Source: Rheum nobile (taxonomy: Eukaryota > Streptophyta > Magnoliopsida > Caryophyllales > Polygonaceae). Taken from it: a DNA stretch of 64,000 nt. The DNA lies in the NCBI GenBank assembly GCA_027886185.1, contig WOAB01000583.1, positions 6,014,001 to 6,078,000 of the forward strand, read 5' to 3'. The first letter of the stretch is position 1; each line of letters starts with the position of its first letter. Under the pieces are notes generated by a model. It saw only the letters and a list, made by a program, of their open reading frames with translations. It ran no database searches and was not told the origin of the DNA. Both the position numbers and the translations under genes were made by a program. Below are positions 1 to 9,705 of the stretch, one piece after another.

Positions 1-675
1 TTGTCATTTTTCCTTAAAGACTCAATCTCTTGGAGTCTCTTTTCGAGTCGATTTCTGTGAAGATGAAGTCTTCCAGAATCTTCTCTCATGCATACCTCTT
101 GTTGTTATTCCGTGAAAGTGCCAGGTTATGTATCGTCCCTTCGGTTATTATTCGAGGGACAATGATAGTAAACGGTTACGATCACTCGAACCATTCTGCT
201 TTTTACCCTTGCTAGTCTATTGAAGTAGACTAACCCACGAACATTGTTCTCCGCATGTGGGCTGGTGTCATCCGTTCGTTTCGGCACATCAGATGGAGTG
301 TAGATGAGAAGACTAGAAGGACTATGGAGTCGACGGTGGTTTTTCCGACATTTTAATAATTTCTTTTAATCAGGTTGAGATCCTTGGGCAGGTGATCATT
401 ACGATCACAACCCTTTTTATAATATCTTTTAAAAGTTTTCCGCTGTGCCTTGTTTAAGATTTCCGTTGTAATTTATTTAAACTCTGTGTTTGTCCTATTC
501 GGGATTGGGATGTAATCTCGGGACTCGTGTTTTATATGAATAAGGTTATCATTTTGTATCATTGTATTTCATGATTTGTATTTAAACGGTAAAGCCTTGG
601 GTGATCTCGGTAAGGAACACTGTGGTCACTGGCGGTAATACCTTTCCAAAAGGGTTAAGTTTTGGGGGTGTTACA
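1..675. mobile_element. Partial LTR (TGTAACACCCCC family), cut by window edge
   Basis: The segment ends in TGTTACA at 669-675 and is matched, inverted, by 62761-63440 (shared landmarks include the GTTTAAAC-like stretch near the terminus, the GGGATTGGGATGTAAT block and the block near position 1). The terminal TGTAACACCCCC read on the minus strand is a common start of plant Ty3/gypsy LTRs, so this copy may begin at 675 and run left out of the window, but orientation is not proven. No coding sequence is seen in it. The sequence to the right of 675 belongs to other retroelement debris, so the LTR either inserted into that debris or was joined to it by deletion. Confidence 0.7.
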
Positions 676-676
676 C

Positions 677-805
677 GATGACAGTTCACACTTCGGACAC
701 ATCTTCAGAGATCATAACGGCAAAGTTCTTACTTTTTCCAGGGAACAGATCCCTTCCACTTATGTACTTTGTTGTGAGGCGTTAGCATCACTTCTGTACT
801 TCCCT
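677..805 (+). pseudogene. Possible RNase H-like (RVT_3-type) remnant
   Basis: A short open stretch on the plus strand contains RDHNGKVLTFSREQ followed by a CCEALASLL-like segment. This resembles the N-terminal part of the RNase H-like domain seen in plant non-LTR retroelement proteins, where an RD.NG.V strand is followed by an AEA-containing helix. It is only about 43 codons and lies between an LTR end (675) and the minus-strand Tat reverse transcriptase remnant. It could equally be chance similarity. The join to the Tat sequence lies around 805-840. Confidence 0.25.
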
Positions 806-837
806 TCCACTTCCACTTCTGTATGACGACATTGGCT

Positions 838-1290
838 AGCCACTCGGGATATTTGGCCTCCCTGATTTTACCTATTTAAAGCAAGTTTCTGACTTCGTCG
901 TCTATGATTTTGTTCTGCTCTGGTGCGAATTTCCTCCTTTTTTGCTTGACCAGGGGATAGATCGGATCTACATTCAATTTATGAGTAATGACGTCGGGGG
1001 AAATCCCCACCATATCTTCATGCGACCAGGCAAAGCAGTCAGCGTTAGATCCCAAAAATGCTATTAGATCAGCTCTAGTCGAATCGTTTAAATCTGATCC
1101 GACTCTTACCGTGTGTTTTTGGCTTTGAAGGGTCCAACGCAATCTCACCTAATTGTTCAATTTCTGGTTTGATGTATCGTTTGGTCCCTTCGCCGGACTG
1201 TAGTTGCTATGTCGAATGTCGTTCGACTGCCCCCTTCATTGATGTGACATAGCATTCTTTGGCAGCCCATTGGTCGCCTTTTATTTCATG
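838..1290 (-). pseudogene. Tat-like Ty3/gypsy pol remnant (protease end to start of RT)
   Basis: Read on the minus strand, the sequence at 1290 begins GVHEIKGDQWAAKECY and directly continues the protein that breaks off in TKWGV at 21111, showing that both pieces are one ORF split by the Athila insertion. After frame breaks it continues with DCFAWSHEDM, then KRRKFAPEQNK and KYPEWLANVV, the usual lead-in to reverse transcriptase of Tat-lineage plant Ty3/gypsy elements. An in-frame TAA stands at 876-878 where CAA (Gln) would keep the frame. RT catalytic motifs, RNase H and integrase are absent: the element is truncated near 838. Confidence 0.85.
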
Positions 1291-1295
1291 TACCC

Positions 1296-2651
1296 TGATA
1301 GGTGTTATTTCATACACCTTTACTAGCAATTATTAGCATGATTTGGAGGAATTTATGAGTGGTTTTAGGCTAAGTCTGTGATCCAGAAGTTATGGAGAGA
1401 AGTGAAGATATTCCTGGATTTACAGCTTAGATGGAGACATGAGGATGGAGATGGAGTTGTTGGAGCATGCATGGAGAAGACTACCAACACTGGGTAGTAA
1501 TGAAGAACACCAGAAGAAGAGAGTGAGCTAGCTCACCGCCCCGCGGTAGAGTCACCGCGGCCCGGCGGTGACTCTCAGAGAAGAATGACGCCCCGCGGTG
1601 GAAAGCCTGACGCCCCGCGGTGGATCTCACCGCCCCGCGGTGGCCGTGTTAAGTGATGCGCGTCTGAAGACTCTTATTTCCTTTTATTGTTTTCAGATTT
1701 TGTTATTTTATTATTTTGTTTCCTTTATTATTTTCATTAGTTCAACCTAGTTTTCTGAAGACTATTTAAGCCCTCTTTCTAGGTTAAGAGGGAGACACTT
1801 AGAACACAACTCGTTACTGCTTTATTTCAGACGTTATTTCCCTTAGTTTTCATTCTCGTTTGAATGGAGAACTAACTTCCCTCTGTTCTACTAGACGATT
1901 GAAGCAATACAGTTGATGTGTTTGTGAGATTTCTATTCCTTGTTCTTATCCTTATAAATGTTGGTTTGATTCTCTTGGTTATATTGAATATTGATTTCTT
2001 GTTGTTCTTCTTAGCCTGATCAACTAGGTTGAATACTTTTTATCAATTGCTAGGATTGCATATAGGGGTTCCGAGTGCATATCTAGTGGCATACACAATT
2101 GTGCGTATAGGGGTTCCGAGCGTACAATTGTGAGTGAGAATCAGTTGCATGCGAGTATTAATACGTCTTTCTATTTGCATGTATCCTATATCCTTGTGTG
2201 TATTGCTATTGCTTTGTCAGTGGTAAAGTATACCGACAACTGTGAGAATCGGAGGTACTTTACCAGTGACATAGTGATAAGTCTATCGACAACTGTGAGA
2301 ATCGATAGTACTTAAGATCAGGGTGGGAACAACTATAAGGATAGTAAAAGAACTTGGATTACATAGATTTCTGTGATCAAATTATATCTCTGTATTGTGG
2401 ATCTCGCTCTAGTAGGACTACTTTCCCATTATATTTTCTTAACTCAACCAAACTTGTTTGCTTTGCTTTCTCGTGATAACTAAACCCCCTTGCTTGTTAC
2501 TTGTCATTCACAATTGCATACTGCATCAGATCTTCCTTGTGGGTTCGACCCTTGCTTGCTTACTATACATCTGTTTAGTAGGTCTGTTAGGACTATTTAT
2601 TTTGATAAGGCTAATCAACGATACTTGCATTGCGCATCTTTAGCCCCGTCA
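1296..2651 (+). repeat. 5' LTR of Athila-like element A
   Basis: It begins TGATAGGTG and ends CCGTCA, followed by AATT and the PBS. It matches 19743-21105 with only scattered substitutions and a 6-bp indel in a GATGGA-rich stretch near 1445. A cluster of five GC-rich palindromic units built on CCGCCCCGCGG lies at 1533-1645. Downstream there are two GGGGTTCCGAG repeats and two AACTGTGAGAATCG repeats, probably in R/U5. Confidence 0.95.
1533..1645. repeat. Cluster of GC-rich palindromic motifs (type CCGCCCCGCGG) in LTR A
   Basis: Five units such as CACCGCCCCGCGGTGG and ACGCCCCGCGGTGG occur within 113 bp in otherwise AT-rich sequence. The same motif recurs in gag (4172-4357), in the pol/env spacer (5708-5766, and looser at 6185-6270) and in the 3' LTR (19987-20098) of this element, but not in the neighbouring elements, which carry different GC motifs. 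Confidence 0.85.
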
Positions 2652-2655
2652 AATT

Positions 2656-2673
2656 TGGCGCCGTTGCCGGGGA
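2656..2673 (+). other. Primer binding site, tRNA-Asp type
   Basis: TGGCGCCGTTGCCGGGGA lies 4 bases (AATT) after the LTR end. It is complementary to the 3' end of tRNA-Asp, the typical Athila primer. Confidence 0.93.
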
Positions 2674-2728
2674 AGTTTTTTGTTTTGTTGTGTGTTTTTG
2701 TGATTGATTTTTGGTGGAGACCTATCTT

Positions 2729-5524
2729 ATGGTCGACACTCGTTCTACTGACTCTCCTCTCGTAGCTTTTGATCCAGAAGTCGACAGATCGTTCTGTGCG
2801 AACCTACGCGATCAAGGAGAAGAAGAAGTCGAGGTTGAGGTCGTTGAGCCGACTGAGCCAATTAACATCCCTACTGTCGCAATGGCTGAGACTCTGAGAG
2901 AATTGACTGAGCCGAATATTGGAGCACAACCCCTGGCTGTCGTCATCCTTGCACTTGGCGAAGGGGTGAATTTTGAGCTGAAATCTGGAGTTGTTGCTTA
3001 TCTCCCAAAGTTCCACGGTTTGAGTGGAGAAGACCTGATCTCTCACATGGGCAAGTTCCACAATGTCTGCATGACTATGAAGCCCAGGAACGTGACGGAA
3101 GACCAAATCAAGATGAGAGCTTTTGGTTTCTCCCTGCTAGACTTTGCAAGCGACTGGTACTATCACTTGCCACCAGGAACCATAGATACCTGGAATAAAC
3201 TGCACAAGGCATTCCTGGACAAGTACTTTCCAACGAAGAAGGCGAATGCCTTGAAAAAGGCAATTGCCAATATTGAGCAGGCTGGTGATGAGACGTTGTA
3301 TGATTATCTTGAGAGGTACAAGAGGCTTTGCTCTAGCTGCCCATTCCACGGATACGCCAAGCAGGACCTTGTCCTCTATTTACACAATGGTTTGTTGGAC
3401 CAAGAGAGAAGGATGGTTGACGCTGCTTGATGTGGAAGCATTCTGAATCTGACACCGGATGCAGCCATGGAGAGATTCCAGGAGATGAGTGAGAGCACCA
3501 AGAGTTTTGGGAAGACATACCAAAGGAAGGCGGTCAATGTTGTGACCCTTGCAGGACCAAGCCCAGTGTTGACTGAGCTAGCTGAGCTGAAAGAGATGGT
3601 GAAGAGGATGGCGAATCAGAACGCCCCTCAACAAGTTAAAGCATGTGGGCTTTTCTCTGATCAATACCACCCCACCGACACTTGTCCTCAACTGCAGGAG
3701 GAGGGTGTTGCTGAAGTTAATGCTATAGGAGGTTATGGACCCCCTAGACCACAGTTTGGTGGACAGCCCAATTATAATCCGAGAGGGCGAGACCACCCAG
3801 GTTTTAGATGGAGTGACCCTCAAGGTGGTCAACAGCCTGCACAACAGCAGTACCAGCAGAGAGTCTCATACCAACGGAGGCCTCAAGGCCAAAGCTCTGG
3901 TGCTTCTACCGAAGAGATGCTAAAGACTCAGACTCAGCATTTCGCCACGCATGTGCAGGCTATTGAGTCAAGTATTAAGAACATGGAGAGATAGATTGGC
4001 CAGCTTGCTGATGTTATGACCAAACTTGACCAGAGGACATCTAATTCCTTGCCATCTCAGACTACTGTGAACCTAAGGGAGAATGTGAGCTCTATTACCC
4101 TCAGAAGTGGTAAAAAGTTGGACGTTTCTCCTATAGCTGAGAAGGAAAACGAGATCGAGAAGGAGAAAATCACCGGACGCCCCGCGGTGGATGCCATCGT
4201 GGCCTGGCTAGAAATTAAAGAAGGAGCCAGGAAAGAAACGCTGAAGCCACCGCCCCGCGGCAACTCTGGCCGCGACCCGGCGGCTGAACTCAGTAAACAC
4301 GCCGGGACCTCACCGCCCCGCGGTGATGATCGACGCCCCGCGGTAGACTTACCGCGACCTAGCCTTCGAGAACCCGACTCCGCTGAAGAAACCTGTATTG
4401 ATGACTATGTTCGCCCCGTGTTTCCCCCTCTAGGTTCTGAGAAGCCACCGGCACCTTTCCCTGAGGCGCTGAAGGCCAAGAGAGTAGCTGAAGACAGTGA
4501 TCTGTTCGAGACATTTCGGGACTGTGAGGTGAACATTTCCCTGATCAAGCTTATCAAGGCTATCCCTCGATATGCCAAGTTCTTGAAGGAGTTGTGCATC
4601 GTGAAGAGGACTCAGAAGTAGAAGGCTCAAAAGAAGATTCCTGTGAGTGAACATGTGTCAGCAGTAGTTCAGAGACGCATGCCTGAGAAGTGCAAGGATC
4701 CAGGTACATTTACTATTCCTATCACTATAGGTGAGCATCGATTTGAGAAAGCCTTGTTAGACTTGGGTGCCTCAATTAATGTGTTACCCTATTCTTTGAT
4801 TGAGGATTTAGGAATAGGACCCTTGCATGATTCTAACATTGTTATACAACTTGCTGATGGTTCTTGTGTACCCCCTAAGGGTGTTGTGGAAAATGTTCTT
4901 GTGAGGATAGGCTCTTTGATTTTTCCAGCTGACTTCTTTGTTATGGATATGGACTATGATGAGCAGGTTGCTCCAGTTATGCTAGGGCGACCTTTTATGA
5001 AAACATCCATGACAAATATTGATGTAGACAGTGGAATTTTAACTATGGAATTTGATGGAATAATTTTTGAACATAATATTCATAAAGCCAACTCTATTGA
5101 ATTACCTGCTCCTTGCTGCATTAGCGATATTGATGATCATGTGCATGACAATGTTAAAACTAGTGCAGTAGAGACCATAGTTAAGTGTTCTACTATTGAT
5201 GAACCTATTGAGTCGCATGAGTTACATGTTGGTGATGTCTTGTTGGATGACATAGGAGATTCCATTCCCTCCATTTTGGGCACTCGCCCCCCTACACTAA
5301 CCATACAAGGCTATAAGCCTTTATCCAGTGATGTGCAGTATATTCAGATTGAGCCATATCGGCCCCCACATCGCTCTAAGTATGGGGGTGATACTCCAAA
5401 GGAAGTAAGGATGGAGTCAATGGCAAAGAGGGAACATGGCTTAAGGTCTAAACCTTTCCATGGGAAGTCTCAACAGGAAGAGACGAGTAGGAGGATTCCG
5501 AGGGGATCCTATTCCAGGTGGTAA
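2729..5524 (+). pseudogene. Athila gag-protease ORF with three in-frame stops
   Basis: One continuous frame of about 930 codons runs from the ATG at 2729. The capsid part is recognisable at 3000-3430 (W.KLHKAFLDKYFP and LYDYLERYKRL, as in plant retrotransposon gag). A CCHC zinc knuckle near 3640-3690 has its second Cys replaced by Phe (C-x2-F-x4-H-x4-C). The retropepsin domain starts near 4680, with the Athila-type active site LLDLGASINVLPYS near 4755 and flap/end motif VMLGRPFMKT near 4980. In-frame stops lie at 3428 (TGA), 3992 (TAG) and 4619 (TAG); the last two stand where CAG (Gln) fits the family. A GC-motif cluster (4172-4357) is embedded in the gag-protease linker and is translated as RPAV or PPRG. 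After about 5280 the sequence no longer looks like protease and no RT follows, so pol is deleted. Not functional as it stands without read-through. Confidence 0.9.
4172..4357. repeat. GC-motif cluster inside the gag-protease linker
   Basis: At least five copies of the CGCCCCGCGG core lie in coding sequence here, in more than one reading frame (giving RPAV and PPRG). The motif is the same as in this element's LTRs. Confidence 0.8.
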
Positions 5525-5536
5525 TTGATCTACAGT

Positions 5537-5584
5537 ACGTCGAGCCAACGACGTTAACCAAGGCGCTGTCCGGGAGGCAACCCG
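5537..5584 (+). other. Conserved double hairpin after protease/pol (element A copy)
   Basis: The first hairpin is ACGTCG-AGCCAA-CGACGT (5537-5554). A 15-base linker including AAGGCGCT follows. The second hairpin is CGGG-AGGCAA-CCCG (5571-5584). The same pair occurs at 8891-8940 and, on the minus strand, near 15989-16030. The GGGAGGCAACCC motif is familiar from Athila elements of other plants, where flanking bases differ but still pair. Confidence 0.75.
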
Positions 5585-6350
5585 TGGTAATTGTTCTCTG
5601 AGTTTTCTTTAGATTATTTTCGTAATTTATTTTGCTTTGTTTCGTTCGCCTGTTACTCACATTTCAGGTACGAAAGTAAATAGAGAGGAGACAGTGTCCC
5701 AGTTCGTCTCACCGCCCTGCGGCGATCCTCACCGCCCTGCGGTGGAGCCCACCACCCCGCGGTGAATGTCTGGTATACCTTCTCAACTCCGGAAAAAAAA
5801 AACAAGAATAAAGGGCCCGAAAAAACCTTAAACGGGTGCGTAAAATTTTTTATTTCTTGAGTTGTTATGAAGGATTTGACGGATTGGGCCCCTTTGGGCC
5901 AAGATTTTTCTTTGGGTCATGGTACATACCCGGCCCCATCATCCCTTTCTTCCCTTTCACTTTCCCTTCCCTGACCTAGCCCCCATACTCACAAACACTC
6001 CATTCCAAGCACACCTCTCAAGCCCCCAAAAGCCAAATCCCCCATTCTTCCTCAAATCTCTCTCGACCTTGATCCGAATCTAGCCCCCAATTCACCAATT
6101 GGAAGTCTAGCCTCACAAACCAGCCAAACACAACCCCACCACGTCGCTTCAGTCCCGCCTCGATGTTGCTCTGCCTCGCGCTGCCACCGCCCCGCGTCGA
6201 CTCCACCGCGACTCGGCCAAAGCTCTCAGTTTTCCCACCGTGACCTGGCGACTCGTTCACCGCCTCGCGGCGTGACCACTTGGCTGCGTGTTTGCTCGTT
6301 TGTAAGTTCTCTTGGTTGCCCTTCGTTTTGAAATTCTACATTCATTACTT
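5585..6350 (+). other. Pol/env spacer of element A (noncoding)
   Basis: No credible ORF. It holds three GC-motif units at 5708-5766, a GCCCGAAAAAACCTTAAACG block near 5815 that is shared with the minus-strand element near 15800, a C-rich pyrimidine tract (5930-6060), and looser GC motifs at 6185-6270 just before the env-position ORF. It may serve as the leader for a spliced or internal message for that ORF, which is inference. Confidence 0.6.
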
Positions 6351-7299
6351 ATGGCACCTAAGGGTCGGAAGCAAGTGTCTACGAGGGATGAGAATGAGGT
6401 CTACAATATGGTGAAAGAAAGGAAGGTGTTGGCGACAAAATTATTTGACAAGCCGACATTGGCTGAGTTTGGTTTGTTGGCATGTGTGTCCATGTGCTTA
6501 GCACAGTGTAGTTTGGGGACGTTTCTGAACTTGGATGCCCCTGCGTATCCCGAGCTTTGTTACCAGTTCATCGCCTCCTTCAAGAGGTACTCTGATGGCT
6601 CAGACGACAAGAGGATGATGAGGGTCACGTTCACTTACAACGGGCGTGATTATTCGTTATCCCCTAAGGTGGTGCGTGCTGCCCTGGGCATTACAAAGCT
6701 GCCAACTGATGGGTGGTCTGGTGGCATTCTAGAGTCTGATATGATGGAGTTCTGGAAGGCTGCTACGGGCAGGACGTTCAGGAAGGGTCAGGAGGTGAAC
6801 TCGAAGCTGGTGAACCCGTGTCTACGGTTGATCCACAAAGTGATGATGAGAGACTTCTTTGGCCATGCTGATGATGGTAAGGTCCCTCTGAAGGATTTCC
6901 AGTGGTTTATGAGCATCTTGGAGGTTGTCACGTACACGCCATGTTGGGCTACCCTCTTTTTGGGTTCCTTGAAGAGGATTCGTGATGGTGAGCCACGTGA
7001 TATTTGTGGGGGTGGTCTGATTACCCCCCTTTGTGCTGGAGTGATAGCTTGCGATCAGATTCCTCGGCATGTTGCCTACATGGTGTATGATATGGCACAC
7101 ATGAAGGTGTGCTCGATGCTGAAGCCATTGGGAAAGGATGGTGATTTAGTCTGGTCGTCATATGATGGCCACATTATGATTCTTCCACGGGAGTTCGCCT
7201 ATTCACCTTCATTTGCGGATTGGTGGATCTCTAGTGATAGCAGAATGACGACTGATGATACCCATGTTGCTGCTCCTTCAAGCCCGTATGGAGAGGGCC
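6351..7299 (+). pseudogene. Athila ORF-1/env-position protein, 5' part (disrupted by insertion)
   Basis: ATG at 6351 opens MAPKGRKQVST. With its continuation at 18779-19071 it forms 413 codons with no internal stop, broken only by the nested element. It resembles the ATHILA ORF-1 family (the protein encoded in the env position of Athila elements). No signal peptide or clear membrane span is visible, so a true envelope role is not supported. It is paralogous to the ORF at 9706-10971: both share an FGL..C..MCL..-like N-terminal segment, P.KDF.W or PLKDLHW, and RIRDGEPRDI or RRGERRDI. The start at 6351 is preferred over an upstream in-frame non-ATG codon. Confidence 0.85.
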
Positions 7300-8834
7300 T
7301 GATCGGTGATATTTTGTAATGTATTTCTAGGGGTTGTTACCAGATTTGAGGCACCATTTGGTGGAATTTAGATCACAATTGGAGATTATGGAGTTAGAGC
7401 GGAGAAGTGTGATTTTGGTGGTCTGAAGGAGCTAATTGGAGATATCCAGAGGAAGAGGAGTTGACCACCTGAGGAGATGGCTAATTTCGGGAATTAATAT
7501 GGGCCAATTCGAGAACAAACCGCGACCGCGGCCAAAAGGCCGCGACCGCGGCCATCACGCGATGCCAGCTTAATTAAGCAAGCCCATGTGAAGCTGGAAT
7601 TTGAGGAAATTGGGACGCTGAAGATGAAAAGCCCATGACGGCTGGAGCCCAATTAAAATGAAGAAGCAGCGGCCGCGTGAAGGAAAGCGAAGAATTGGAA
7701 GCGCGAATTGAAGCTGAAGCGGAGGCGTGACGTCAGCACGGCGTCAGCGATCTGATGATATTGGAGTTGGGCCGCTGATGCTTTGTTGGGCCGGACGAGA
7801 TGGCTTGCGAGAGGAGGCGAGAAAGCTGTAATGAATTAGGCCGAGATTTGCTGAACGAAGTTGGGCCGAAGCTGGAATGGAGAAGCCGAGCAGTTGCTGG
7901 ACGGGAAGATGGAGCGAAATTGCGGGATTAATTACCCGGATTTGATTTGCTTATTTTCGTTATTATTTTATTATTGTTTTAATTATTATTTTTACACACT
8001 TTTAGAATTAGGTTAAAAAACACTTTTAGTTAACCTAGTTGCCACAAGAAAATAGTTAGACTTAGTTTCATTCATCGTTGTTTTTCCCTTTTGCTCAGGC
8101 AGACAATTGAAGCCTTTGGATTGATTAGATTGTGAGTTTATTCCTTTACTCTTTCTATGATTGTATTAATTTTCTCTCGTGCTTAATCTCATTGATCATA
8201 TATCGATTCCCCTTGATTTGTTGATTAGGAAATCAATTAGATTTTAATAATAGTTCCCTCTAGATTGACAACCTAGAGAAATTAGTATTATGCTATTGGT
8301 TCCCCTTTTGCATACAGTTATTGATCATATTACTAAGGATTGGAGGAGACTGGTTGAGAATCTAAATCCCTTAGTTTGTGTAGAGAATTAATTGCATGCA
8401 ATTGTATGACTGGTTGCTACACTTGCATGTACCTATCTATTCCTGAACTTCCTGCTGCTATTGAATTAAATCGTGAAGGTTAGTAGGGATTTGTTTAATA
8501 GTTAGGGTTATCAGGACTGGTTGGACTGGTAACTAATTCAGAACAGTGATTAGGACTTTCATGAGTATTGAAGACTAGGAATAATCAATGATCGATCTAT
8601 CAATCTAAAGTATGGATATATGTTTGGCTGAGTTATTTCCCTAATTTGATTTCAAGTCTTTGTTTTTATTTATTTTGTTTTTAATCAGCAAACCCCCTGG
8701 TTACTTGTTGGTATACAATTACATCGTTGGAATAGTATTTGATTCTCTGTGGGATTCGACCCTTACTTATCAGACTACATTAGTTGGGTTTGTTTAGGAT
8801 TATTTTGTATAGGTGTCACGACAACGCCCTATCA
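7300..8834 (+). repeat. LTR B, plus copy
   Basis: It begins TGATCGGTGATATTTTG and ends ACGCCCTATCA. Its inverted partner is 13113-14660. It carries its own GC motif, CCGCGACCGCGGCC, twice at 7520-7553 as an inverted array. No PBS follows; AATT is joined directly to the last codons of a pol ORF, so everything from PBS to late pol has been deleted. Confidence 0.93.
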
Positions 8835-9705
8835 AATTGATGAGATGGCTCTAGAGGAGCCAAGTGCTGAAAATGAATAGACGAGAGTCTACGTCGAGCC
8901 GACGACGTAAACCAAGGCGCTGCTCGGGAGGCAACCCGAGGTATTGCTTTCTTTCCTTTTCTTTTGTCTTTTCATCTTTCATAGCTTAGTTAGGTAGTTG
9001 CTTTCTTTCTTTTTGATTTCGCCTGCGAACTAACTTGCAGGTTCGAAGAATAAGATGAATGGAGTTCCTGGAGGCCCACCGCACCCGGCGGCCACATCAC
9101 CGCACCCGCGGCAGGCCCCCTGTAGCACCGTTCTAAAAAAAAAGTCTGGGCCCCGGCCGATATTACCTCCTTCCTCTCCTTCTCTAACCTAACCCATCTT
9201 CCTCACCTCTCTTCCTCACAATCCCCCTCACGAACTCCCTTTGCCTCCTCTCAACCCAAAAAAAAAAAAATCTCCCACACCCTAAACACTCACCAAAAGC
9301 CACACCTTTCTCGTCCAAATCTCGCCATTCCCTCCACATATCCGTAATCCCGCACCCAAATCCAACCTTTCTCACCAAAAACCCCATCTCCAAACCACAC
9401 CTTCAACCCACATAACCATAACACCGCACCCACCAAGATCCACCGCACCCGCTCCGGATCTAAACCACCCAAGCCAAATCAACCCTCCCCAAGCCGAGAC
9501 CCAACCCCTAGACCCAACCTCGGCTCGTGGAAGGCGAAGAAGCCCATTTTCGCTCGCTCGAGAAATCTCCCAGCGCCCGGTTTCTGTTATTTGGCCGCAC
9601 CCGGCGCCGCCCTCACCGCACCCGCGGCAGACCCCCAGCGGCTTCTCTGTCTTCGTTTCATGAGTCCTTCTTTGCCTCTTGCTCTCTACATCTTTAATTC
9701 ATAGC
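8835..9705 (+). other. Internal spacer: pol end, double hairpin, GC motifs
   Basis: A few codons of a pol C-terminus run to a stop near 8880. The conserved double hairpin follows: ACGTCG-AGCCGA-CGACGT at 8891-8908 and the 6-bp stem CTCGGG-AGGCAA-CCCGAG at 8923-8940. The rest is noncoding and pyrimidine-rich, with C-type GC motifs (CCGCACCCGCGG) at 9077-9117, 9418-9455 and 9592-9640. These motifs match LTR C, not LTR B. Confidence 0.75.

Noticed and set aside
6351..7299. True retroviral envelope gene
   Set aside because: No signal peptide, membrane anchor or cleavage site can be seen; only the genomic position is env-like.
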